Shown piece after piece: positions 52,048 through 62,660 of a DNA stretch of 64,000 nucleotides. This DNA comes from Alligator mississippiensis (Eukaryota > Chordata > Crocodylia > Alligatoridae): assembly GCF_030867095.1 (NCBI RefSeq), contig NC_081824.1:147713433-147777432 (forward strand). Direction: 5' to 3'. The translations under genes were made by a program, and so were the position numbers. Positions within the stretch are counted from its first letter, which is position 1; each line of letters begins with the position of its first letter. The notes under the pieces are model-generated. The model worked only from the letters and a program-made list of their open reading frames with translations, did no database searches and had not been told where the DNA came from.

Positions 52048-53499
52048 CACTGTTTATAAAACCATAAGAAAAACTGTCTTAATGAACCTAAAAGGTAACA
52101 CTGCTTGACCTGTGCTGCTGTTAAAGTGGTAAATGCATGCTGTAGAAAAATGTAATGTATTCAATACTTGAGTCTTTTATATGACTTTCTTAACAATCCA
52201 GTATTAAGTGGCAAATGCACTATTTTAAGTGATTTTTTTTTTTAACCTATTTTTCTCAAAATAGTGACTTTCACTTGAACCCAGCTTGCATATAAGAAAT
52301 CAGGTATTTTAGGCAGTGTTAACATTTGAACTCTGCTGGGTTTTTTGGATCTAATTCTAATTAAAGTGTTTATTCTCTTCTGCTTGGCTTTACTAAAGAC
52401 TTGGTTATGAACTCAGTTGACATCCATGTTGCGCCTCACCTGTGACATGTAATATAACTTGTGCAAATCAAATACATTTTTTACATTGAAACTGAAAATG
52501 TGGATTGGAAATATTGACTTGATTTGTGGTGTTTTTAAAGGTATTTTGTGAAATCAGGCCCGAACTCTTGACATTACACAGATTCTAAGCTTACAGTACT
52601 GCTGTTTAAACTCTTCCAAGTAGAATTCTGTGTCTTAAAACTCGGTATACAACAGAACCAACCTTCCCCTGTCCCATGGATGATGTGTAGTAGGTGTAGA
52701 CCACTCCATAATTCTAGTGAGCGTAAGCTTTTATCAAGGCATCTGCATCAAAATATTTGGTCAGCTAATATGCTGGATAACCAAAGTTGCTGTTTCTCTG
52801 TATTCTCAGGTGCGCACGCAAAGAAGTCAAGCCACCCCTACCACAATACTCTGTAATGATTTGAAATGTGCTTTTTTCTTGGTGAGAGATTTAGAAACCT
52901 AAAATGTAGTCAGTAGAACTGGGGTACTTTAGGGGGTAGATTTCATATTTCCACCCCTTCTCCCCTCCCCAAAGACTGAGGGTTTGTCAACTAGCTAGGG
53001 GAATTTAGAGCTACAGCAAACAGCTGGAGTGTTACTTCTCTCTTCCACAGCCTGGTTGCTGCAACTTTTGTTTGAAAGGTACCATGTCAGCAAATACCAA
53101 TGAGCAAGGCCGGAGGGTCCCTTGAAGCAAAACTTCCAGCAAGCAGCTCCACTTGTGAACCTGTTCCAAATTAAATGAGCTGCAAACCACCTTGTACAGT
53201 AGAAGCCAGATCATTCCTGCCTACTTGAAAACTAAGTTGTCTGCCCTGCTTGACCCTGGTCCATAGTAAACCATTTTATGAAACAGTGAAGTAGGGGTAC
53301 AGCATGTAAGTGTCCTACGCAAGACTACAAAGAACATGAGCTGCACAAGGAATGTTTTCACAGGTAGAATAAATTCGTAGTAGAAAGCCAATTCCATCAT
53401 AAAACTTCCATCTCTAACATTGATCGACTGGAGTGCAGCTCTACATTAAATGAACATGAGCCACCAATTCAGTGACATAGCTGGCAGAGCTAATCAAAC

Positions 53500-54030
53500 A
53501 CTGCCATCCATCTACTGAGGCATCTCAAGCAAGGATGTCATCCACCCGCTCTAGTCAGCCTTGGTGAGACTGCTGCTGGAGTTCTGCAGCCAGTTCTGGG
53601 CACCGCACTGCAGGAAGGATGTGGAGAAGCTCAGAGAGTCTAAAGGAGGGCCATGCACATTAGCACAGAAAGGCCTTGAGACCAGGTCATATGAGGAGGG
53701 TGAAAGACTTGGGACTGTTCAGCCTGGTGAAGGCTGCCACCACGTCCTCTCTGAGCATCTATTCACCAAGGGCCCCCCAGGGGAGGACAAGAAATAATGG
53801 GCATAAGTTGATTGATGATCACTTCAGGCTAGACTTAAGGAAAAGCTTTAAAAGTTGAGTGCTGAGGGTTTGGAACAGGCCCCCCCACAGAGGTGGAACA
53901 GTCATCCCACCCTGGCAGTCTTCAAAAAGTGTCTTTATGCCCACATTGCTGGGGTCATCTGATCCCAGCAGTCTTTCCTGCCCAAGTGGAAGGAGGTTGA
54001 ACCCAATGATCTGTAAGTCACTGTAAATGA
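53500..54030 (+). mobile_element. CR1 LINE 3' fragment between TBP and PDCD2
   Basis: Coding sense text resembles LVRLLLEFCSQFWAPHCRKDVEKL, then LFSLVKA and DHFRLDLRKSF, leading to a CR1-like tail with GAACCCAATGATCTG. It is degraded, 5' truncated, and has frameshifts. Confidence 0.85.
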
Positions 54031-54749
54031 ATGTTAGCTTTTCAGGGTATGGCCCAAGTTATCCTAAAACTCCAGAGCCATTGACTACTACTGCAAAATA
54101 CTCAGTTACCATCTTGGCTTCATTTCTTTCTTAACAGAAAAAAAATGTACACTCTGCACAACAGTCTAACATTATAAGCTATATTATCTCCTAACTACTA
54201 CACTCAATGGAAGTAGAATCATCAGAGTAACTGGGTTTCAGATACCACCTTAGGCTATTTAAAATTCAGAGAGTTTCATCTACTTCTTTCATAAAAGGAT
54301 ATTACAGGCTTGATTTTAGGGATTTGGTCAGTAAAAATCATCTTACAAAATACACAAGTAATAGAAATGTTAATTTTTAATTTCAAATAAATATTTATAG
54401 ATACATCCAGTATTCTGCTAAGAGAATTGTATTGTGAGATTAACAAGCTGTAGTTTGAAACGGAACTGTTTGGTTTCACTTGTGCATGCTGAAGTGAACT
54501 GTACAATACAATACACAGAGGGTGGAAAGAAGTTGACAAGATCCACTTTAGTTCCTCCAGGCCATCTTTAACTGAGAGTTGCCATTTAACTGCAATAGAT
54601 GAATGCCCAGGGTCATATAGAACAAGTGGCTAGTTCAGTTGAATTTTTGCAAATGTGTACACATGTGCACTGAAGTATGAAAGCCTAGTTCAGAGACTAA
54701 AGCAGCCACCCTGAACTTGGAGAATCCAAAGTCAATTTCTTTGTCAAAG

Positions 54750-57700
54750 TTAAACAGAGTCTGCAGTGAAATCCTGCTTCCATACAAACTCCTCAATGTA
54801 CCCGCCTCCTTGGTTACAGTTTTCAGCACAGGTATAAACTACTAACGTGCCCCAGTCAATGCTTTCTTCTAGGCTGTCAACCTTCAGGTGGTTCAGCAGC
54901 TGTGGCATAACCTTCAGATCACAAAATACAATATGTCAATAAATGCATTAGATAAATGCTGTAGCTTGTTACTAAGACAGTGCTTCCCAACCCTTTCCTC
55001 AGCATGACTCCATTTAAACACTGGAAATTTTTTGCAACCCCAAAATGATTCAGACAAAATCAACACCCCCTTGGGTGGCACAGCAGGAAGTAGAGCCTGT
55101 GAGGGGAGGGGAGGGGAGGGGAGTGGGCTCCCAGCCCTGCTATCTGATCCCACCTCCCTGGGGGGCCTCTACAGCCCAGTGGGCAGGATCCTGTGCAGGA
55201 GGGTGGGGAGGCTCAGTGCCACTGCCAGGACCCATGGCAAGGCACCCCCCTGCCCACCCAGCAGTGGCAGCAGCACAGAACTGTTCCCCCTGCTCCTGCC
55301 ACACAGGCAAGCAGGCACAGGGCACCTCACCATTGTGGTACAGCTGGTGGGCTCTCAGCAGCAGCACCAAGCTTCCCCACCCCACTCTGCTCTCTTGTGC
55401 AGCACGTCCCAGAGGCCAGGGAGGGACGGCAGCAAGACGGAGCCCAAAGCCCATATCTGCTCCCACCCTGTGCACAAATCTGGGGGAGCATGTGCTCCCC
55501 TCATGCCTCCCTCCCCAGGAATGTGAGCAGCCAGCCCCCCCGCCACAAACTGCCCATGGCTCCATCCTGTTCCTTAGACAGGCCCCATATCCCAGCCCTG
55601 GCCCACCCCCCACCCTCAATAAGTTTACCTGGAGAGAGCTGCAGAAGCTGCTCTCCACACTGCCTGGCTGCCATGTGCATGTGTGCACATGCACATGGCA
55701 CCCTCTTCCTGCTCCCCCTACCCCCAAGCAGGCCTTTGCAGGCTGGAACACTGCCAGCCTGCAAAAGGAACCTGTTGTTTCCTGCTTATTTCTCAGATTT
55801 TCATCATAATTGGTCAACACTGTTGAATGTCTTTGCGAATCCAAGTGGGGTCATGACCCCAAAGCTGGGAACTGCTGATCTAAGGGATTAGTCTCCCTCC
55901 CATAGGAAATCTTAGCTTGTCATCCCCAATGTATTTTATGTATTTGTATCAACACCTAGAACTTGCATAGCTAATTATCATTTATAGCTGGAATAAAAAG
56001 ATGATTAAGGGGGGGGGGGGGTTTATACAACCGATTCTTCTGAAATAAAACTTTTCCTTATAGAGAACATTTTGAATCTTGTTTTAAGATTTGTGATTTA
56101 GAACAAAACTAATTTCAAAAATGCAAAATTTTCCACATAAAGAATTCTGCTTCCTATACAATAATACTAACAGTGCACTAAATCCTTGCTAACGTCCTAA
56201 GACCAGAGTGATGGGTTATAGATTCATAGATGTTAGGGTCGGAAGGGACCTCAATAGATCATCAAGTCCGACCCCCTGCATAAGCAGGAAAGAAGCCGGC
56301 TTTCCCTGGCTTCTTCAGGACTAATTAACCAGATTTCACTTGGCTCCAGGGATCTGCATTCACTAACTAACAAATAAATCTCCAAGACTAATTAACTCAG
56401 ATTTCATTGCATTCATTGTATCCGCACATAGGGAAAAGCTCTTCCTGTTGGTCAAGTCAAAGCGCTGGTTCTAAGAGGTGATTTGGCACATCAGCCTAGA
56501 ACCAGGGAAGCACAGATTACCAATGCCCTCAGTTTTTCACTCTGTCACCAATGTAGAGTAAACTCTCTCCACCCCTAAGGGGTAACAGTAAGCATGAGTT
56601 TGAATCTCATGATGGTGGCACACATAGCTAAAGACTACTGGTCCACATTAGCAAGTTTTACGTTTAAACAGCGTAACTGTCAAAAACAAATCCAGATGTG
56701 ATCCCTATTCACCTGGTTCCTATTGCTACATCCAAGAAACTGAACCCATGCCGTGCTTCCGAGACATACTTATCACTTTACAGGCTACAAAACCATACCA
56801 GGATGAAAGGTGCTGCCACTTATGATAAAGTCCCATAAGAAAGAATAGTTACTTTAGCTATTAACTAAGAGCTAATAGATAATTAATAGCAGGTTCTACA
56901 CTTCTGCTGTAGCCATAGGCAAATTATCTGCATCTCAGACTTAAAATAGGCTCTTAGCTATACCCTAAGAACAATATCCTGGAATCAGTTTACATACCTG
57001 GAATTCAAATATCCTCTTGGCACCACAAGAACAGTTTGGGATATCTTTTGCTTCAGGAATATTTTCACCTGACACCCAGATAGGGCCACCTCCTCCTCCT
57101 CTGCAGTATCTGATGATCTGAAATTAAATGCAATTTAACTAGACAAAGCTATAAACATGTGGACACTGATGAAGTTTTTTCTACTCCCCCTCTTGCATCT
57201 GTTTGCAAATGCCATTTTCATTGTAGTTTCCAAGCTGTATTATTCAGAACAAGTGGTTTTAGCAAGACTAAAGAATGCAAATGACAGAATTTCCACCATC
57301 CCTTTTCCCTTGATACAGCAATGCTTTGAATTTCTTAACAAAGGGTCTTTAAGCTGTAGAATGAGGCTCTTAGGCTCTGCAGTTCTGCGATGAAAGCCAG
57401 GCAGGCAGATTGTGACTTTGGAAAAATCTGCCTAAGGAAGCAGGCAGCAAAGGCTGGAAGACAACCCAGGTCTCCCATTTTGTAGCTCTAAAACAAAGCT
57501 AGAATTGCAGGGGGGAAATAGCAAGATGAGCACATGAAAGTAAGTGGATGCTGTTCACTTTTCCATCATCCCCTCTCTGAGGAAGGGCAGCAGCCTTGCC
57601 TTTCACTGTGGGTTCCTGCTTCATGCAGCCCTCCCTTTGATTCACATTCCATTTTCCCTTAAGGAAATGAGACCTCAGGTCTGTGAAACTCTCTCCTATG

Positions 57701-60700
57701 TTGGTAGGGATGCAGACTGGATGATCTAGTCTCTTCATATCTCAGACCATAAGCTTAAGATATTAAAAGCATAACTTGAACAAACAAAACCAGAATACTG
57801 CAACTGCCTTGAGGCCGTGATGTTCTATACTCCAAATATAAACCACACATACATCTTTTGACAAGACTGTTATATTTTCACCTGCTCTGGCTCAGCAGCT
57901 ATTTGATTCTTGAACTTTTGGAAGATCTTATCTTCTAGAGTCTCATGTTTTGCCATTGCCTCCAATTGTTCTTCATCTAGTGGCTCAAACACTTCACCTA
58001 ACCACAGAAGACAGACAAATACAGATTGGTACAAGATTGTCAAGGTTAAAACAAAAATACTATTATTTACCTGTCTTAACCTCAAAAAGGCACATCAAAA
58101 CGTGTAACAGCCATGTAAGCAGGCTGCATCATCAGAAAGAAGATTGTCTTTTTTAGGATGCCAACTGACTAAAGCAGCTTTGTGTCCAGTTCGTTAATTC
58201 CTGTAGCATTTTCAGCATACATTCCAGTAGCAGAACGTTAAAGGCATGACAAAAAAACCAGAAAGAATTAATTTAGGGAAATCTGTCTCAAACCTGAGGC
58301 ACAAAGTCTGATGAACTTTCTGGTAGTGACACACAGAGCTCGTTAGCTGTAGTGTAAAACCGTGGCAGTAAATTTACAACTGATCATGTAAAAACTGAAG
58401 GGGCTTCTCTATTGGCATACCATCCCCAGCGTTGATCTCTCATATTTAACATGGCCAAACCACCTCTTTCACTTGAGTAAGTTGAGCCCAAAGTTTTAGA
58501 CATTAATTAAATGGTTCAATTATCAGTTTAAGCATGCCACATTTTCTGTTGTCACAAACTCTTCAAAACACATGCTGTGCTCAGTGAGTAGCTTCAAACA
58601 ATTTCACTGGCCTTTCAGGAAATAGGTCTGGACTTTAATGTTTTTTTTATTTCAGTTACAGCGAGCTGAAGCATTTTCAAGCATATTAAACTTTTTTCCC
58701 AGCACACACAAGGTTATGCACAGCCTATGAAAAGCATTTTAAAACCTGTTAGTTACAAGCAGTCTCCAAAAAATACACCTGGGCACCCAGAGAAGTCAAG
58801 AAGCTTCCCTACACAACAAGGACACTGGTTCAGTGCTATAAATCTAACCACTGGTGACCTTAATATCTGGCTGTTCAGTAACACTTCATAAAAGGTCATT
58901 TCTATCAATCCAATTTTTTTTTTTTTTTTTTACATGCAACAATGTCTAATGAGGGATACAAGAAAAAAGCGAGGTTACTACAACCACAAAAGAATTAACC
59001 TTTTTCAGTGATTAGCTGTAGACTTTTGTGGTTCACATGAAGTGTTTCACTTCTGAGGACTAAATATTTTAATCTGTGAAGCACCAGAGGATGCAGGTAG
59101 GGCAGATCCCTCTTGGCACCCAGGTTCTACTCCTTACCGATACCACCTGCAGCTTCCAATTCATGTTTCTTGGGATCCTTCTGTGAATCTCCATCTGTGG
59201 GACTGTCATCAGGTTTTGCCTTGTTGCCATCAGGCTCCACTTCACTATCAGAGGACTCAGTTTCCTCGGGTTCAATTACAATTTCATATTCTGGGAAAAG
59301 GAACCCATGGTCTGGGATCTCTGTGTCCGACTGAGCTATAAGACATAGAAGAACAACCAGTTTTTACCCTTTCATGCCATATTTCCTGTTCCCTCAAGAA
59401 TAACACATTACTGACTTCACCCTCCCAAATATTCCACTGTTGACACTAAGGAACTCGTGAGAAAGTGCAGCCAATTTCCATCTGGCACTGCAGAAGGGAC
59501 TCAATCCTTCTAACACAAAATCATGTTGAAGCCACAAGCCTTGTCCAGGCTGCAGCTGTCTCTGTCCCTAGACATGTTGGTAGCAGCCAGTGGCCAACAC
59601 AGCAAACGACTTCGTTTATGTCTTCAAGGCTCCACTCAGCAGCTGTACTGGCAGGCCATGAAGTGTACCCTGGCAAGCACTAGCTGCTGAAGGCACCCTG
59701 AGGACTCAAGTGCATCTACAAGTGCCTTCTGCTGCCTGCAGAGGAGGAGCAGGTGATTTTTTTGGCTTAGAGGTGAAACATGGCACTGCCTGCAGAAAGC
59801 AGGTGCTCTTGCTTCAGAGCACAGCCACCATGATGGGGTTTCCAGCATGAATGGAGTCAAGTCTCAGGACAACCGTAGCACTTTCTTAACAGAAAGATCT
59901 TAAAGGTCTGTCTGGGCAGGACCCAGGAGGATAGAAGCCGTGGGAGGGGGAGGAACAGATAGAGCCAGGCAGCGCTGCCACCTGAATCAAGTGAGAGTTA
60001 TCAGACAGAAGTAAGGCAAAAGACCTCAAGAGATCATCTAATCTAACTAGGGATTGAACTTGTTGGACTAGATGATCTCGAGGTCCCTCCCAGCCTTACT
60101 TCTCTGTAATTCTCACTTGGTTCAGGTGGCAGTGCTGCCCACCTCTGTCTGTCCATCCCCCCCTGCCAAAACCTGCAGCTTCTGCCCTTCTGGGTCCAAC
60201 TAGAGGAGCAGAAGAAAAGCTAAAAGGTCATCTGTTCCCTGGTGGGCGAATGGGTTATTAAAACTGTAGGCGAACAGTAGCTCACAAAAGCTTCTGTATC
60301 TCTTGCAGAGGCACTACTACCCTGCCCGACCTCAGCCAATCACCGCACACCACCTCCCTCTGACAGGAAATGCCACCAAGGGGGAAGGGAGGTACAAGAG
60401 CCGCCTCCTCAATTCCTAGCAGCAGCTCCTGAACACACATGAATAGCAAAATCCTTCCCACCTCCAAACAAGGCCTGATCCTTACCCAGTCCCCCACCTG
60501 TGTGTATACACAAAGGCATCCCCCACATGCAAAACTTCTCCCAGCCTTCAAATGGGGCCTGATTCTTATCCAGTCCTGACATACATACACGCAATACACC
60601 CGTGTACACTTCCCCACACACCCCTGCACATGTGTGTCTGTAACATTATATATGTGCACACACCTTCTGCAGCAGCTCTGAATCAAGAATGAGAGACAAA

Positions 60701-62393
60701 TCTTAATTACTTTCACACATCTAGAGAAATTTCAGATTTATAGTCTGCCAATTAACTCCTCCCCCCCCCGTCAAACAAGGCCCGATTCTTACCCAGCCCT
60801 GCACTACACACACCCCACACACACTATGTCTACACTAGAGATGTGAAGGCCCAGAGAAAAAAAAACAGAAAAAAATTTACATAATAATTTTAGGTTGTTA
60901 ACGTAGCAAAGTGAATTTATCTCTGTAAAGGGTGCTAGGAAAATAAGTATTGCATATATTTCAATTTTTCCCAAAATTGCTTTTTTTCCAGGAAAAAAAC
61001 AGGTTTTTTTTCACAGCTTCAAAATTCCCAGTAATTTTATACCTCTATTCTACACCCCCCAAAAAAGTCATATATACACCCCCCCAAAACCTCCCCCACC
61101 CTTCCAACAGGGCCTACTCCTCACCCCCCTCTACACACATCCATACATATAGACACACCCTCTATGACACACAATATGTATGCATGACATGTGTAACATC
61201 CAGGGGTGTGTACATGCTATATCTATCTCTATAGACATCTCTCTCTACCTCTATCTATATGCGCATGTGTGGAAAGACAAAAAGACAGATATGTATATAT
61301 GCGTGCACATGCGTGATGCATGTAAAGTGGTGGTGGTATGTGTGTGTGGAGACGGGTGTGTGTGTGTGCGCGCGCATGTGCGTATACACACTATGTAGGG
61401 GTTTGTGGCTGGAGATATACATATATATATGTGTGTATGTATGTGTTTGTGTGTGTACACAACGTAGTGGTGTGTATTTGTGTGCGGAAATATATATTGG
61501 ATGGGGTGTGCGTGTATCTAGACATATAAAATGCATGCATGTAGGAACATATATGTATACAGTGTGTGCACGTGCATGCATTTTATATACTGTATACAGC
61601 TGTGTGTGCATATAATGCAGGAGGGGTGCGGCAATGTGTGTGCATGCCCACGTTGTGATGCAGGGCTACACCAATCTCTCTCTCTCTCTCCACAAACCAC
61701 CCCCCCCCCCATCTCTCTCTGCGCGCACACTGCGCAGGGCGCGAGGAAGGGCAGGAGCTGCGTGCCCCCTGACCTGACCTGACCTGGCCTGCAGCGGCGG
61801 CGGTGTCCCGCGGCCCAGTCGAGCTCCTGGTGCGCGCGACCGCAGTAGTTCGCGGCCCGGCAGCGCGCGCACCTCTTGGGCGCGAGGCAGCCGCAGACGC
61901 GGCACAGGGCGGCACCACTGCGCAGGCGCGGGGGCCTGGCGGGGAGGGGCGCGGGCGGCAGCAGCGGTGGCGGTTCGGGCGGGTACGTGGCGTTCACGCG
62001 GGGCAGCTGGTTCCGGAACGCTGCGGGGAGGAGAGAACGCGGAGATGTCACCACAAGCGCGCGGGCAGGCCGGGGCCAGCCCGGGGGAGGGGCGGGGATC
62101 TCACCGCGCAGCGGGCAGGTGCCGGGTGCGGGGCGGTGGCAGGTCGGGTGGCGGCAGCAGAAGAGCAGCAGTGTGCGGTGGAAGGCGTCGGGGCGGCCGG
62201 CGAGCGGCGCGTACAGCTGCAGCAGGAAAGCGCAGGGCCGCCCGCAGCGGCCGCAGCTCAACGCCGCGGGGTCCGGAAGCCCAGCCTCACCCAGCCACGC
62301 TGGCCACCCTCCCACCTTGCTGGGGAACTGCGCGCTGCCCAGGCGCCAGCCCAGCGCCGCCTCCACAAAGCCCAGTTCCACGCGCGAGCCCAT
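54750..62393 (-). CDS. PDCD2: Programmed cell death protein 2, MYND zinc-finger, six exons
   Basis: Known for the family: a dedicated chaperone for ribosomal protein uS5 (RPS2) in 40S assembly, in cytosol and nucleus. Exons: 62393-62105, 62020-61784, 59335-59138, 57997-57882, 57117-56998, 54911-54750. Introns are GT-AG. The total is 1122 nt, 373 residues; human has 344. The start MGSRVELGF fits human PVELGF; an upstream in-frame ATG at 62456 would add an unconserved lead. Exon 1 has [12 protein letters not shown] and GRPDAFHR blocks. The MYND finger has ligands C136, C139, C147, C150, C156, H160, H169 and C173. Exon 3 encodes [15 protein letters not shown] and an acidic, Ser/Asp-rich insert that explains much of the extra length. 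Exons 4-6 give the C-terminal domain with [31 protein letters not shown] and EEFVWKQD. Intron 1 is only 84 bp. The exon 2 donor has an alternative 5 nt downstream. Confidence 0.96.
54978..55877. mobile_element. hAT-like nonautonomous element, 0.9 kb, in PDCD2 intron 5
   Basis: It starts CAGTGCTTCCCAACCCTTTC and ends CAAAGCTGGGAACTGCTG, imperfect hAT inverted repeats. Flanks TACTAAGA and ATCTAAGG share CTAAG, a possible decayed duplication. The GC-rich interior gives long open frames on both strands but no transposase similarity. It is related to the partial copy at 2966-3730. Confidence 0.65.
56219..56470 (-). mobile_element. CR1 LINE 3' end in PDCD2 intron 5
   Basis: ATTCATAGATGTTAGGGTCG, GGACCTCAATAGATCATCAAG and GACCCCCTGC form the reversed 3' end of a CR1-type LINE. 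The remainder to about 56470 is weakly similar. The boundaries are approximate. Confidence 0.7.
59920..60197. repeat. 280-bp foldback with CR1/SINE-like tail sequence, in PDCD2 intron 2
   Basis: The arms run from GACCCAGGAGGATAGAAG (59920) inward to ATCATCTAATCTAAC, and from GTTGGACTAGATGATCTCGA outward to CTTCTGGGTC (60197). They pair over about 130 bases with few mismatches, including GCAGCGCTGCCACCTGAA with its complement. The centre holds the GATGATCTCGAGGTCCCT phrase of CR1 3' tails on both arms, so two tail-to-tail copies of a CR1-mobilised short element are one explanation. Confidence 0.75.
60440..61170. repeat. Diverged minisatellite with GGCC(T/C)GATTCTTACCCAG units
   Basis: The phrase CAA(A/G)C(A/G)AGGCCTGATTCTTACCCAG recurs near 60463, 60547, 60772 and, weakly, 61101, separated by CA-rich stretches with ACACAC and TATACACA. 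It lies in PDCD2 intron 2. Confidence 0.6.
61260..61665. repeat. Alternating purine-pyrimidine (TG/CG/TA) tract
   Basis: A long stretch dominated by TGTG, GCGCGCATG, TATATATG and TGCATG steps, about 120 bp downstream (in PDCD2 sense) of the exon 2 donor. Open frames on both strands here, rich in Cys/Val or His/Thr, are artefacts of composition. Confidence 0.8.
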
Positions 62394-62660
62394 TGCCACG
62401 CGCTCTCTGCTTCCGGGCCGCGCCGGAAGTGCTGCGGCGCGGCGCCTATGCGTCATACAGTGCGCTCGGCCTTCCCTCAGGCCGGAGCTGCGCCCTTGCT
62501 AAGTACATCCGGGTTCTCAGAGCGGAAGTGCACCCGACCCTCCGCCGCGAGGTCGCCGTGACCAAGCACCTGCGGCCTGGCTTCCCCCCACACCGGAAGT
62601 GAAGTGGGAGGAAGCGCCTCCGGTGCTGGAGCCAGGTTCCGCGCGTGGAGCCGCCCCTGG
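61730..62660 (-). promoter_or_regulatory. PDCD2: CpG-rich promoter and first exons of PDCD2
   Basis: A CpG-dense block covers PDCD2 exons 1-2 and about 270 bp upstream. ETS-type motifs cluster upstream of the start: CCGGAAGT at 62423-62430, GCGGAAGT at 62522-62529 and CCGGAAGT at 62593-62600, plus an inverted CTTCCGG at 62410-62416. No convincing TATA box. This is a typical housekeeping promoter; the start site is not defined. Confidence 0.7.

Noticed and set aside
55032-55891. Frames of 164-254 codons on both strands in PDCD2 intron 5
   Set aside because: Lie wholly inside the hAT-like element and have low-complexity text without conservation.
61180-61782. Cys/Val- and His/Thr-rich frames
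   Set aside because: Products of the alternating TG/CG tract. The tail of the long minus-strand frame is intron read-through from PDCD2 exon 2.
61803-62602. Plus-strand frames of 208-252 codons over the PDCD2 promoter
   Set aside because: Arg/Ala/Gly-rich shadows opposite PDCD2 exons 1-2, where the minus strand carries the conserved protein.
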